The translations under genes were made by a program, and so were the position numbers. Shown here in pieces: positions 1-10,489 of a DNA stretch of 46,912 nt. The notes beneath the pieces are model-generated. The model had not been told where the DNA came from and made no database searches. It was given only the letters and a program-made list of their open reading frames with translations. Numbering within the stretch: position 1 is the first letter of the stretch; every line of letters starts with the position of its first letter. Source of the stretch: Haplomitrium mnioides (Eukaryota; Marchantiophyta; Haplomitriopsida; Calobryales); NCBI GenBank assembly GCA_049999725.1, contig JBNGIS010020630.1, positions 1 to 46,912 of the forward strand, in the 5' to 3' direction.

Positions 1-254
1 ATTGATGATAGCGCATCACCTTCAAAATTGAAACAATCATGTGATTCTATGTTTTTTTTTTGTGTTTTGAACAAACAAATTTGGATCTTGAACATCATCA
101 TTATCATTTAATGAGGATGAAGAAAGGTCCACAACTCTATGAACACTTTGACTTGAATGTCTTTCTATTGATCTGTTAGAGTAGTCATTAGAAAGAATAA
201 ACTTTGATCGCTTGACTGATATTAAAAAATCCATTGCGTGCAGAAGGTTGATCC
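1..254. other. AT-rich stretch, no recognised gene
   Basis: There is a 65-codon open frame on the - strand (37-234), rich in Ser, Asn and Asp. I recognise no domain in it and cannot tell whether it is a coding remnant or chance. Confidence 0.3.
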
Positions 255-416
255 TTTGATCTTATATGTGCATTGGATTCCCTCTTTGGTCCTTTGCTTG
301 CAAGTTGTTCACTTCTTGATCTTATGCGTGCATTGGGTTCACTCCTTGACTTTATGCATGTATAGGGCTCAATCCTTTATCTTATGCGCGCATAAGGTTC
401 ACTTGCTCGACCTTCT
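255..416. repeat. 30-bp tandem repeat array, about five units
   Basis: Units start at 255, 285, 315, 345 and 375, exactly 30 bp apart. Each reads roughly as TTGATCTTATGCGTGCAT followed by GGGTTCACTCC. Because 30 is divisible by three, the + frame stays open and gives a ten-residue periodic peptide (for example FLILCVHWVH), which is a consequence of the repeat rather than evidence of a gene. The fifth unit keeps the palindromic core TATGCGCGCATA, which also occurs in the other arrays of this window. Confidence 0.85.
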
Positions 417-968
417 TCTATCAACGGATCTAATTCAACAACCACCATAGTCTTTCCCAAAATACTCACCATCACACTTGATAGTTTAAGCATTCCCAAG
501 CTTACCTCCTTAGAGCGACAGTTTGAAACTCTCTCCAGTTGTTAGCCAAAAGAAGCACTTTTATGTGAAGATCAATCCTGAATTTCTAACCTCTTCTTGC
601 TTTTGAACACTCAAACCATTGAAAACTAAAAATGAAAAAACAAATGAATTGAGAAAAGTGTTTTAACAAATATTCTTCATTCTTGTTGGTAAACCCAAAA
701 GATACGTTTTTGAAGAGAATTTCACAAAACAACAAAATAGTAAAATTTTGTGAAGGAAATGGAAAAAAAGAAATTGGAAAGATGAAAATCAGCAATGCTT
801 TATATACTAACTTTTTTACCAACCGACGAAACATTTTTGGTGGGAAAGTGTGTTTTTTGAAAATTTGGGTATGAAAAGAGTGACAATAGAAAGTTTCTTT
901 CCATTGTCGTGAGTTCACTTCCCAGTTTTTTAGTTTCTTGTTGTGATTGTTTTTGTATTTCCTTGTGA
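417..968. other. No recognised feature
   Basis: AT-rich sequence with overlapping short open frames on both strands between about 586 and 918. They look like shadows of A/T runs. I see no domain, repeat or RNA gene. Confidence 0.4.
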
Positions 969-1268
969 TTGTGTTGTCGGTATTTGGATGTTTTGAAATC
1001 TCCTAAGCCACAAAAACTAGCCTACAAATGGATAGTTTGTTGTGAAGCCATTAAATACATCGACCATCACCTTTATCTCTTTCATGGGAAAGGTGGAAAA
1101 TTCAACATGGGCTTTTTAGTCCAAATCACCATGATTCAAGAGGAGCATAGAGCCCACATGAAGATGTTTGTGCAGTTAGATACATCAATCACACTCTTCA
1201 AGACGTCATCAAAGAAATTATGCTTCAACAAGATAAAGCCAAGGGATATTTTTACCAAAGATATGTAG
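969..1268 (+). pseudogene. Unidentified 99-codon open frame, possible 5' exon of copy A
   Basis: The frame is open for 99 codons with a balanced amino-acid composition (W, C, H, K, M and D all present). That is unusual in this AT-rich DNA, where chance frames are mostly F, S, L and K. I recognise no family. It lies on the same strand as, and just upstream of, the ParB-like/methyltransferase pseudogene. It is separated from it by an intron-like interval (1269-1589) that contains a 24-bp palindromic array and ends in a pyrimidine-rich tract plus AG at 1588-1589. The same arrangement recurs between the next two exons of that gene, so an upstream exon is plausible. No equivalent was found for copy B, so the link is inference. 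It could also be an unrelated coding remnant. Confidence 0.35.
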
Positions 1269-1386
1269 TTGGCCTACAATGATGGCAAAGCAAGACTTAG
1301 TATATTTCTTTTTTGAATCGCTTAAAACTTTCTATTGCAAATCTTCATACTCACGTGTAGTGGACTGTAAATTCCATGAGCATAGG

Positions 1387-1509
1387 GACTCCCGATTTCA
1401 AGCAAGCGGAGACTCCAGAGTCCATACTCACATAGACTCTAGAGTCCTAGCGCTAGGGGACAAAGGAGTCGATACACACACCGACTCTAGTGCCCATTTG
1501 AGCCTAGAC
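1387..1509. repeat. 24-bp palindromic tandem array, five units
   Basis: A GAC codon recurs at 1387, 1411, 1435, 1459, 1483 and 1507, a spacing of exactly 24 bp each time. The best-preserved junction is GACTCTAGAGTCC, a near-perfect palindrome. The + frame reads as an octapeptide series such as DSRVHTHI then DSRVLALG. The array lies in a likely intron upstream of the ParB-like exon, in which a branch-like pyrimidine tract and AG follow at about 1575-1589. Confidence 0.9.
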
Positions 1510-1727
1510 TACTTGTTCAAGCCCTTTGAGTTCATAAATGGACTTTGAAATTTTTTTGTAGTAAGTCATTGACCTTTTCTTGTTTTTAGTTTTCAAATTT
1601 CTCAATTTATATCTGACTTTATCAATTCCTATCCAAACGTGAAGCAAGTAGAAAGAAACTTCATCAAATTTGCTCTCGGTTCAAAATTTTTAAAAGGGAA
1701 GCAAGGTCTTCACGTGGCACAACTAGT

Positions 1728-3029
1728 GTGCCACATCTATGCGTGATGATGATGAAATTGGCAGCAATAGGTGGACCTTTAGGTGCCAAGAAAAGAAAGA
1801 AGATGGAGCCAGCCGAGGCTCTAAAAAGGAATAAGCCGACGCTTCCAAAGAAAAAGCCAGTGCCCCAACCGCCAGTTGAGAAGAAGCATGTCCAGTCCTC
1901 ATCTCCACCCATCTCTTCTTTGGAGATGCCATTAGCTTCCTCCTCTAGCAGCTCTGAGGAGGAAGTCGAGCCAAAGCAAGTGCAGCCTCCAACTTCAAGT
2001 GCACAAAGGTCTCCGAATGTTTCAAGAAAGGGAGCAAGTTGATCATCAAATAATGTCTAAGGAGGAAAAGAACAAAATAAAAGAGTATGCAATCGAGCAG
2101 TGCACAGTCCGAGAGGAAGCCATCACTATTTGGCTTGAGAATGTGAACCTTCAAAACCATGAATGGATATATGGTGGCCATTCCAGATTATGAGGCTGAA
2201 TGAAGATTTTGCTAAGCTTATAGCACAAAGAATGCTCACCAACAAGTATGTGCATTTGTTCTTTATTATGGTTGTGGACCCTAAGTGCAGGTTGAAGGAT
2301 AAGTCAGAGCTCAACATCATGAACCCTAGCAAGTACAACTCTGAACCTACATGTGGAAATCACACTGCTGTCACAAGCCTACTTTTAATTACAAAATATG
2401 GAGCAAAAAATCCCAGGCTTTTGCTTTGCAGCTGTTATGTTTATGTGGGGCTCACACCAACAGAAGACCAAATATTTGCAATTGATTCAAATTATGACCA
2501 ACGCTATAGGTTGGATGCAACTTCAATTCACAAGGTAGAGTATTGGCATCAGGGTTAAATGGAGACTGGGAGGGTGTCATCCCATAAATTGAAAAGAGAA
2601 CTTGTGCAAGAGACTTTGGAAATCAAGCCAAAGTAAACTGGCTCTAGCTGACATTTTGAAGTGGAGAGCTCTTGGAGTTACAACTTGGCATTTTTACAAT
2701 GTCGAAGAAAAATCTTGTGAAAAGCCAGAAGCCCAAGGCCAAAGGATCTCTTAGAATGGAAGACATGAAGTGGACACCTTGGAGGTCCCTTCAGAGTCTT
2801 GTTGTTGAAATCAAATTTTCAGTTTTGAAACCGATGGAAGCCGGCGAGCTTTCAATCGAAGAAATGTCTTGGGAACTTGAAAGACATAAAGTTTTGGCGG
2901 TAATGGTCAAATTGTTTTGCTGTGAGGTTTACTGTAGCTCTTAGAAGGAAGGAAAGATGGAATATCCCATCCACACCAAGGAATAGAAGATGTTCTCTTT
3001 CTACTCAAGCTTTGAGAAATTGTTGGCAA
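1728..3029 (+). pseudogene. Copy A: ParB/sulfiredoxin-like domain exon (decayed)
   Basis: This is the N-terminal part of a decayed two-domain protein. A basic, Pro/Ser-rich and acidic linker comes first (1728-2042; KKRKK, later SSSSSSEEEVEP), perhaps nuclear targeting. A frame at 2163-2558 follows, with VVDPKCRLKDK, NPSKY and then GNHTAV (GNH at 2355-2363). Spacing and the G-x-H motif resemble the ParB/Srx fold, where G(D/E)HR is typical. This assignment is tentative. The next segment (2672-2990) is lysine-rich and ends with ERHKV and a KMEYPIHTKE-like block. Frames change near 2100 and 2560, and in-frame stops lie at 2942 and 2984, so it is broken. Copy B on the - strand (40372-39713 plus 29405-29250) aligns along the whole length, which shows it was once a real protein. 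A donor-like GT lies at 3030-3031. Confidence 0.6.
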
Positions 3030-3213
3030 GTTTTTTTTTTCCCTTCTCCAATTGTGTTTAAAAAATTGTTTGAATTTTTTTTCAATACTTTCATTTTTTG
3101 AGTTTCTTTCATGCGCGCATAGACATCTTAGAGTGTATTTGAACATGTACTTTTTGGCTCTGATGTGTGCTACTTCTCTGTGCTCGCAAGGAGATCTAGC
3201 TTATGTGTGCATG

Positions 3214-3457
3214 GACTTGAGAGTCCATTCGCATATAGACCATCAAGCCTTAGCACGTTGGGACTTTGAGAGTCAAAGCTTGAAGGGACTTTGAAGGTCA
3301 TGCGCACATGGACTCTGAAGTCCATGCTTGCTTGGACTCTAAAGTCCATGCTCGCATGAACTCTGAAGTCCACTTGCACATGATCTTAAGAGTTCTACAA
3401 CAAATAGACTTCAAAATCCATGCGTGCATAGACTCTAGAGTCCTAGCTCTCTTTGAT
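3214..3457. repeat. 24-bp palindromic tandem array inside intron 2 of copy A, about ten units
   Basis: GAC (or its mutated form) recurs at 3214, 3238, 3262, 3287, 3311, 3335, 3359, 3383, 3407, 3431 and 3455. Every step is 24 bp except one of 25. A typical unit is ATGGACTCTGAAGTCC followed by ATGCTCGC. The ideal unit is its own reverse complement, so both strands encode the same octapeptide: + DSEVHACL and DSKVHARM, - MDFRVHAS and MDFRVQAS. It lies between a donor-like GT at 3030 and an acceptor-like AG at 3530-3531 after a T-rich tract. Confidence 0.93.
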
Positions 3458-3531
3458 CGCTCTTTCTTTTTGAATTCAAGCTCCTTGTTTTTGTAATCTC
3501 CTCTAATTTATTTCTTTGTGTTGTTTACAAG

Positions 3532-4097
3532 GTTACAAAACCTTCAAACGGTAGCTTGCCAAGAAATTGACAACCTCTGGGAAAGGGAGAAAGAGATCTG
3601 GGGTCGAAGAAGCCTCTAAAGATCAAGACCAACAACCAACCTTGGCATCATACCCTTTTGCCTTTTTGCTCCACTATCAGAAAGCTAGTAAGTGAAAATC
3701 AAGGCAGCAAAATGACGTCGCTGACCCTCCAACCAAAGGAGGGCTTGAAAAACCAGACAATGACTTAATATCCTATGTTGATGGACTCAACATGGCATTT
3801 TGTCAAGTCCACGAGGAGTCCAATGCTCGGTAATTAAAGGGCTTAGTGAAGCCAAGAAGTTTCACTTTACCATTTGATGATATTTCTTATGAGCAAAACC
3901 TAACGGAATGCAAACATAATGGTTCCAAACCCTTTACGAAAGACAACATTTTTGATATGGTCTCTTCTTTTTCCATTGTAACCACTTTTGATTTTTTGGC
4001 TTTCGCCAACATTAATTCTTCTCAACAATTTGGTATTGTGGAGGATGCTCTTTTTGGAGTTTTTTTTTTCTATGCTATCGACGACGACATCCTGCAA
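3532..4097 (+). pseudogene. Copy A: DNA amino-methyltransferase, motif IV exon (decayed)
   Basis: This is the middle part of copy A, the front half of the methyltransferase domain. In the frame opening at 3846, DISY at 3879-3890 sits where a beta-class N6/N4 amino-methyltransferase carries DPPY (motif IV); two base changes would convert one to the other. KDNIFDMVSSFS and the hydrophobic run FDFLAFANI follow, then SSQQFGIVEDALFG. Copy B repeats this block at 28559-28782 on the - strand (DDIFNMVSSF, LDFWCFVTI, FAIIKNAI). Before 3846 the sequence is frame-shifted but keeps DNDLISYVDGL, matched by DMQLHVDGF in copy B. A donor-like GT follows at 4098-4099. The methyltransferase label comes mainly from the next exon. 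The DISY reading is my inference. Confidence 0.55.
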
Positions 4098-4192
4098 GTT
4101 TTGTTTTGATTTTTTAACATTTTGCTTTATCTTGTCTACATTTCTTTTACTTTCTTTGCAATGTCTGATTTCTTTTTTTTTATTGCTATAAG
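4098..4192 (+). other. Probable intron 3 of copy A (95 bp)
   Basis: It begins GTTTTG, is very T-rich with a long pyrimidine tract, and ends in TATAAG at 4187-4192. The equivalent interval in copy B begins with GT at 28558-28557 and ends with AG at 22422-22421, but contains a 6-kb insertion. This supports an ancestral spliced intron. Confidence 0.55.
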
Positions 4193-4823
4193 GACAAAAC
4201 AAACGTTCATCATTTAAAAGATCCTATATTCGCTCACACTCATAAGTACTCGACAATGGGCTATTGGATGAAGAAGGGCAAGTGGAGCATGAAGCTCTTT
4301 AGTTTACAATTTGACGATGCAAGCGACCGTCCACGATAGATAATGCAGAGTGTTTTCATTTTTCCAACTCTTTTGGAAAAACTAAAACATCAAGTGTGAA
4401 TGTGTACCAAAAGCCTCAAGCTTTGTATAAATTTTTCATTGACCTTTGTCAATTGAAGAAGATTGGAACTTAGATCTTTGCTCTAGGTTGGGTACAAGCT
4501 TTGTTTGTGCTTTCAAGTTGATGTCAAATTGCATCATTGTGGAATATGATAGACGTTAGTTTATCTAGATTCCCCAAAGAGTTTTGACGATGGCTTCTTC
4601 GCCATCTGATGTCACAAACTCACAGATTGTGTATGCGTACTATAAGGAGCCTATTCCTTGTGGTAATACTAGTGCATCTAGTGTTTTTGTTGCAATTTCC
4701 AGGATTGGAAAGTCCCGACAAGATTCTCTTGCAATTGCAAATACCCAAGCTTCTTAGCCTATTGATTTGGATGAGACCAATCCTCTTGAAGAGTACAAGA
4801 CTGAAGCTGAAGTTGTAGAGTGA
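4193..4823 (+). pseudogene. Copy A: DNA amino-methyltransferase, QKP and motif I exon (decayed)
   Basis: C-terminal half of an N6/N4 DNA methyltransferase (PF01555-like). NVYQKPQALYKFFIDLC (from about 4399) matches the family's QKP..L...LI block. DWNLDLCSRLGTS follows, with DLCSRLGTS at 4473-4499 in the place of the SAM-binding motif I (usual form LDPFxGSGTT), then VCAFKLMSNCIIVEYD, like the acidic strand that binds SAM ribose. QKP-then-motif I at the C terminus, with motif IV upstream, is the beta-class order. One frameshift lies between QKP and motif I, and stops follow EYDRR. The final frame ends in EVVE and TGA (4821-4823), and copy B ends identically at 21787. The first motif I Gly is Arg, so the enzyme is inactive. 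If intact, it would transfer methyl groups to adenine or cytosine amino groups in DNA. Confidence 0.75.
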
Positions 4824-4931
4824 TGTATGTTTTATGAAAAATAACGCATCTTTTTTACAAAGATATTTTGTGTTTGATCTACATTCTTCGAGCAATCCAA
4901 AAAATGGGTGTTAAGTACTTTCTTGACGATC

Positions 4932-5031
4932 NNNNNNNNNNNNNNNNNNNNNNNNNNNNNNNNNNNNNNNNNNNNNNNNNNNNNNNNNNNNNNNNNNNNN
5001 NNNNNNNNNNNNNNNNNNNNNNNNNNNNNNN
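4932..5031. other. Assembly gap, 100 N
   Basis: Exactly 100 N, the usual placeholder for a gap of unknown size. Any frame that runs across it is meaningless. Confidence 0.99.
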
Positions 5032-5555
5032 CTTCAATAACGATATCATTCTACATCAAACTTGTTGTTGTGAATTTATTTTGGATATTCAATTCTTCAA
5101 GTTACTAATAATTCATTACTTGCTCGCCTTGGAATGTCATTTTCATTTTATAAAAAAACGTTATCTTTTATGATGTGCAAGCTTTCATGAAGTCTATGCA
5201 AGCATAGGTCTTTTTTTGTTTTTATCTATTCCCTACGCTTCTTTACATTGTTCAAAGAAATTCTTGCTATATTAGAGATTTATATATAAATGTATGTCGG
5301 AGCATCATCTTTTTTTGATTTGTTTTTCGTAAATGTTTTAGGATTTTGTGTCTTGAAGGTTCTTTTTTTTAATTTTAAGAAAAAATTAAAAAATAACTAT
5401 ATATTCTTACCATGTTTTTTCAATATTATATCTTATTTATTTATCTTATAAAAATATAATATTTTTGTTTTTACTTTTTTACAAAATATTGAACGTTAAA
5501 GTTTCTCCAAAATACAATAGGTATCTAAAATAGGTATTTGAAAATTGGTTTATTA
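5032..5555. other. AT-rich stretch, no recognised feature
   Basis: Very T-rich sequence between the gap and the Copia element. It includes one isolated imperfect palindrome, CTATGCAAGCATAG, near 5198, similar to the array cores. No gene or clear repeat. Confidence 0.45.
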
Positions 5556-5763
5556 AAGACGACTAAATGAGCATGGTTGTCTTTGCCCCATGAGACCAAG
5601 GACTTGTTTTCCTTAGAATCCTTTTGGTGTTGCCACGTAGCACCTCGAAAAGCCTCCAAATGACACACCTTGATGTTGCCACATCACTACCTCCTACAGT
5701 GCTTCCAATTAACTAGAATCCTAAACTAGCAAAACAAAATACTTACTAGAAGGATACACTTCA
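5556..5763 (-). repeat. Copia-1 3' LTR (approximate limits)
   Basis: Shares a run of matching blocks with 9529-9730, including ATGAGCATGGT, GAGACCAAGGA, TGACACACC, TTGCCACATCAC and GATACACTTCA, in the same order and orientation. Confidence 0.7.
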
Positions 5764-5799
5764 AAAACTAAGCACATTGCAAGAATTCATGAGTAAGAT

Positions 5800-6940
5800 T
5801 AAGCAATTTATATGTTCCACCAACACCAAAATTGTGAGCTTCCTATTTTTGAGACTCCCACTTAGCAAACCATTTTCACACAAAACATCAGTAAGCAATC
5901 CATCTTGTAGTGAGTTTATCCATCTTGGAAACCCATGCCTCCTCCAATTAGTAAAGCATTCTCATATGTATACTTTCTATGATCCCTATTTCTTGTATAA
6001 TTAGAGTCACTATATCCGATGAGTGAGTTGTTGTTGATCATAGTGAATTCCATACATCCATTACACTCCAACAAATGATTCTTCTAGCCTTGAAGATACG
6101 TGGAAAATCTATTCACTACAAGCAAGTGAGTCATTCTTGGGTTGGACGCAAATCTTGAGGCAACTCCCATTGCATTGGCAATTCATGGTATAATCCAAAT
6201 TTTTTATTGCTTTTCAACCTCCTTAGTTTGTTCAAGGTTCTATCCTTGATTGATCTCACACCAGCTTCTAATGGAGTACAAATTGTCTTGCAATATCCCA
6301 TTCCATTCCTTTCAAGAATTTTCCCAATATAAACATTTGGACTTAGTGTGATCTTCCTTGCATGTCTATTCCTTGGAACATGTATCCCAACAAGAGAGTG
6401 AATCTTCTAGAGGTATGTTATCTCTAGATTTGTCTTGACATAATTCAAGTGCTCCATATCATTGTTAATCATCACAATGTCATGTATATAGATGACAAAA
6501 CTCAAAATGTTCCACCCTCTCTCCAAGTGTAAACACTATGATCTTCATCATATTTCCTAAAGTTCTTCTTCATAATATATGTCACAATCTATTGATGCCA
6601 TGCTCTTGATGCTTGCTTAATACCATATATAATGCCTTGTTTAAATTGCATACAAAGCATTCCTTGCTGTCACAAAACATTCTTCTGGTTGTTGCATATA
6701 AATCTCTTCCTCAAGATCTTTATTCAAGAATCCCATCATGACATCCACTTGAAATACTTCCCAGTCTATCATTGAAACAATAGCCAACATACACATGATT
6801 GAAGAAAACTTTGCAATTGGTGCAAAGGTTTGTGTATAGCCTAGCTTGGTTAAATCTTTTGCCAACTAGCCTTGCCTTGTATCTTTCCACATATCCATCA
6901 ACTTGGTGCTTGACCTTTGGTACCCAGCTACATCCCATAG
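5800..6940 (-). pseudogene. Copia-1 reverse transcriptase and RNase H remnant
   Basis: RT blocks on the - strand are GCSWVPKVKHQVDGYVERYK and LVGKRFNQ (near 6938-6860), TFAPIAKFSSI, then WEVFQVDVMMGFLNKDLEEEIYM. The catalytic box appears as VIYIHDIVMI near 6500, so the family's YVDD has become YIHD and lost a catalytic Asp. YIGKILERNGM and CTPLEAGV follow (about 6340-6270). RNase H is represented by LIGYSDSNYT (about 6020), like the family's GYSDSDYAG, and a short GGGMGF remnant. Several frames and stops are involved, so it is non-functional. In the living element this enzyme copies the RNA into DNA and removes the template. Confidence 0.8.
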
Positions 6941-7389
6941 ATTTCCTCCCATATAGTACCTTGGTCTAGAGTCTAGATTTAGTTTTATAGAGTAACTCAA
7001 CTTCCTCGAGAAAGCCACCTCCCATGCTTAGGCATCCTCCCTGAACAACACCTCTTTTAGTGTTTGGATCATCTCCTACTGCCACATTGATTCCAATTTT
7101 TTTGGCACTGCCAGATCCATTCTCACTAGTGGCTTACTCAACCTCTCAGAATGCCTTGAAACAATCTTCTCTCTTTCCACAAGTGTCCTCTTATTTACAA
7201 TTGATACTCCCACTACTTGAAATATTCCTTGCATTGTCTCCAAATTTAGTTTTTGTCCTAGATGTGAGGCATTTCACTTGTGTACTCCACCATTCTCTCC
7301 TTTTATTTGAAGATCTCAACTTGCTCATTTGCCATTGTAGGTGAATTGCTTGTCTTATTCTTTGAAAACTCATCAGACAATATTTCTTG

Positions 7390-8110
7390 ACCCATGATTA
7401 TATGCTTTATCTCACAAAAAAACAACATACACCCCTTGTAGTTCTTCAATGTTTCTCAAAAACACACTCTTGATGGTTTTTGAATGCAACTTTGCTATTA
7501 GTTCTTGAGTTGCTAATGTATATACTCAAAAACCATGAGTTGTGAAACACCATGCTTCTTACTTGACTATGGTGTTATATTTATCACAACCTTGGTGGAC
7601 CAATTTTTGACAAAGATAGTTGTGTTCATAACCTAAGCGTATAAAATCTTTTGGATGTACCTTGCACACAAAATGCTCTTAGCACTCTTCATAATAGTCC
7701 AATATATCATTCATGCCACAGTATTGTGCAATGGAGTAAAAACTATGAGTTGAGCTTGATCCTATGCTTTCCTAGATTGTTCCATACTCTCTTAGAAAGA
7801 TTTTTTGGGCATATACTCCCTTCCCTTTCTATAGGGAGCATCTTCATCAGAATTTTCTAAGCTCTTTAGCATCCTTTAAAACAATGAAACTTAGAAAAAA
7901 AAATCACTTTTAGACTCATGTATAGAAATGATTTTTCATGATATATCATCAATATAGAAGCAACAATTTTCTTTGCTTGATGCACCAACCACTAGTCCAG
8001 ATTCCCACTTACTAGATAGTCCAACCAAGACACCATGCTTCCCAACCTCAAGGTGTTCAAACCTTGAGCTCCATATGTCTTAGCCTTTCATGCTACAACT
8101 TGCACACTGC
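7390..8110 (-). pseudogene. Copia-1 integrase remnant
   Basis: The - strand carries KSAKSILCARYIQKILYA, VMNTTIFVKNWSTKVV and KKHGVSQLMVF, then HSKTIKSVFLRNIEELQGV. These correspond to the end of the Copia integrase core (ARSML...WAEAV.TA.Y..NR.PT) and the C-terminal VSHLRVFG and KSIKCIFVGYS blocks. Further upstream, near 8060-8100, HERLRHMELK matches the WHRRLGHL zinc block of the gag-pre-integrase domain. Many stops are present. Integrase would insert the cDNA copy into the host chromosome; this one cannot. Confidence 0.7.
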
Positions 8111-8213
8111 ATGGATCCTTTACAATTGAGTCCTGGACCCATGCCTTTCTACCATACATATACTTGATGATGTCATCTCACTCATTGATGGCAATATTGA
8201 CATGTTCCTTTGC

Positions 8214-9000
8214 CTACTTGTCATTGTCACTCTTTGCAAGTGTCATCCCTTGATTCTTGTTTTTCTTGGGACAATTTCTTGCATAGTGGCCAAGCTTGTC
8301 ACAATGAAAACCATTTCTACTTGATGAGTTACCCCACTTCAGGGATTTTCCATCTTGAAACTTCTTGGCCTCCTTGCCTCTTGTAAAAAAGGAAAAACTA
8401 TATTCATGTTCATTCAAATGCTTTTTCTTTTGGTTTCTTCAGCCTTGATACTTGCTTCATCTAAAGTCAATGTGCTCAAGTTTCTCTCCAATGTGTGCAA
8501 CAATACATCATAGGACTCATGTAAACTTGCTAGTAAGATTTGCACAAAGGTCTCCTCTTTGAGATTTAGATTGATTGATAACAACTGCTCCACCAGATTC
8601 TTGGCTTTGGCAGTGTGTTCATTCATGTTTTTATCTTCTCAAATCTCAAGTTTAAAACCTTTCTCCATAAATATGTGGCAACAAATGCTCCCCCTTCCTC
8701 ATAAGCCCTCTTAAGACTGTTCCAAACCTCACTTGAAGTAGTGAAGAACCTCACTTGGGTAAATTGCTTCTTACCCAAGCTAAGGCAAAGAATCTAAGCA
8801 TGCATATCAAGCTAGATCTACATTGCGATTCCTTCTTTAGTGGCATTTTTGCCGCTATGAGCTAGGAAACTCACTCTTGGTATAGCACCATAATCCTTTC
8901 AACACAAAGATTAGCTCCATCTTTGCATTCCAATTCAAGAAGTCAGCTCCTTCAAATTTATCCATAGAATACATGTTGGAGCCATTGATTGCATCCCCAT
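8214..9000 (-). pseudogene. Copia-1 gag remnant
   Basis: KFEGADFLNWNAKMELIF and VLKGLW (about 8960-8890) match the N-terminal block of Copia Gag. The frame 8626-8414 (KNLVEQLLSINLNLKEE, LLASLHESYDVLL, STLTLDEA) is the UBN2/gag-polypeptide domain. The frame 8417-8214 ends in a nucleocapsid knuckle, GFHCDKLGHYARNC, whose first Cys is now Gly. The coding chain is in three frames. Gag packages the element RNA. Confidence 0.8.
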
Positions 9001-9528
9001 GAAATGTGGGCCTATAATCTGTTGAGATTATAAAAAATGAATTGATGATAATAAAACCAAAAAAATCCACAACATATGAGAATTGTAAGAAAAGGGAAAA
9101 TGAAAAAATGCTAGCTCCTTCGATGCCCATAAAAAAAGCTTCCAATTATAGAATTGCAAACTCCTTCTTGACATCTAAAATACAGTGCATTCGCAAGTCA
9201 CCGTAATGTAGCAAAAAAATGACCTTCTCACTTAATTGCGATTCTTCTTCAGATGCATAAACAAGACAAAAGGTGAGAAACAAGTGAATGTGTTGCAAAT
9301 GGGGATGATTACTTCACCTTCTTTTTTGTTTTATGTATTCTTTACAATACAAGCAATGAGCTGGATTTTTGTTGGCACCAAATTCTAAATATGTGGGATT
9401 CAGTAATTCATTTAATAGAATCTTGTAGGTGAAGAAGACCATCACGCTAATATGGACAAGAGCAACTCTACCAGCTCCATATTTGCATTCACCTTCACAT
9501 TTTTTACTTTTGTGTGCATGCTCATGCA

Positions 9529-9730
9529 GACAACTGCATGAGCATGGTCGTCTCTACCTTTTGAGACCAAGGATCCATTTTCTTTATAAGCTTCTTGTGT
9601 TTAACATAGCACCTAAAGAAACCTCCACATGACACACCCTGATTTTGCCACATCACCACTTCTAAAAGTGCCTCTAAACTAGTTAAAATCCTTAACTAAC
9701 AAAACAGAACACTTAGAGAGATACACTTCA
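9529..9730 (-). repeat. Copia-1 5' LTR (approximate limits)
   Basis: Direct-repeat partner of 5556-5763, at perhaps 75-80% similarity by eye. No TGGTATCAGAGC-type PBS is visible on its inner side. Confidence 0.65.
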
Positions 9731-9739
9731 CAAGGGAAT

Positions 9740-10470
9740 TTTTTAGCACGACAATAAAATCCCTCTTTTTTACTAGTAGCAAAATTGTGATGGGTACCAA
9801 TTTCCAACATAACCTACTATGATGGGTGCAACACAAGCCAAAAAATCTTCATAATAAATCTAGATGGTTGCAATCCAATTAGCTGCTAAATGTAGCTCAT
9901 GTAATTTGGACTCCAATTTGTTGTGTAAAATAGAGTCAAACATGTTCTAGAAATCCACAAAACAAAAGCAAAAAACCTCCAACATGGTTATGTTGTTTTA
10001 TTATTGTGGGTATGGTGGCTAGATGGTTGGTCTCTAAACAATGTTCTTCATACTATGCTTTTCTTTGAGCCTATAGTTGTTGTGTTTCACTCCATTGTGT
10101 GATCTTGAAGTTGAGTGAGGCTTCAAAAAACTTTGGAAATAGAGGACTGAGTTTGATGGTTCAATGGTTTGAGTGTTGGACTTTGTCTCAAGATTTGTGG
10201 ATTGGAATGATAGCATTGAACTTCTATAATGCATGGAATCCAGTGTGTACTACCTCATTGAATAGGATGGTGATGGGCTGAAAGAAGGGTTTTGATCCTC
10301 TTTTGAGCATTGGAGTTGGAACCCTAGGGAGTCAAGAGCTCTGTTATGTATCTCCTTGATAATAGACAACACCTCTTTGGTGGTGAAGACATATGTGGTG
10401 GGTTTGTAACTAGTCTAGAGGATTGGTGTGACATATGTAGAGTGGTAGAGATTGTCTCACATCAGCTAGA
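9740..10470 (-). pseudogene. LINE reverse-transcriptase fragment, - strand
   Basis: Read on the - strand this is a diverged relative of the + strand LINE fragment next to it. LATIPTIIKQHNHVGGF and LFCGFLEHV correspond to LATILIIIEQHRHFGGL and CFVDF*KAID there, and the upstream nucleotides (CAAACCCAC, CTTCACCA, GAGGTG) also align. It is broken by many stops. Identification depends on the neighbour, whose RT motifs are clearer. Confidence 0.55.
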
Positions 10471-10489
10471 ATAAAGTTCACTACCATTC

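Larger units (their letters stand above)
5556..9730 (-). mobile_element. Decayed Ty1/copia LTR retrotransposon (Copia-1)
   Basis: Reading the - strand, the order gag (9000-8214), gag-pre-integrase and integrase (8110-7390), RT (6940-6250) and RNase H (6150-5800) is the Copia order, with integrase before RT. Related flanking sequences of about 200 bp at 5556-5763 and 9529-9730 are taken as the LTRs. All reading frames are broken by stops and shifts. I could not find a convincing PBS or a target-site duplication, so the outer limits are approximate. Confidence 0.8.

Noticed and set aside
586-918. 110-codon Phe-rich frame on the - strand
   Set aside because: Composition simply mirrors A-rich DNA, overlaps another open frame and has no domain.
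1387-3457. CRISPR-like repeats
   Set aside because: The 24-bp units are contiguous, with no unique spacers and no cas genes, in eukaryotic DNA. They are minisatellites.
3170-3496. Repetitive proteins on both strands (MDSEVHAC and MDFRVHAS series)
   Set aside because: They are translations of the palindromic 24-bp array. The same peptide on both strands is explained by the self-complementary unit.
4868-5173. Open frame of 101 codons
   Set aside because: It crosses the 100-N gap, so a third of it is unknown sequence.
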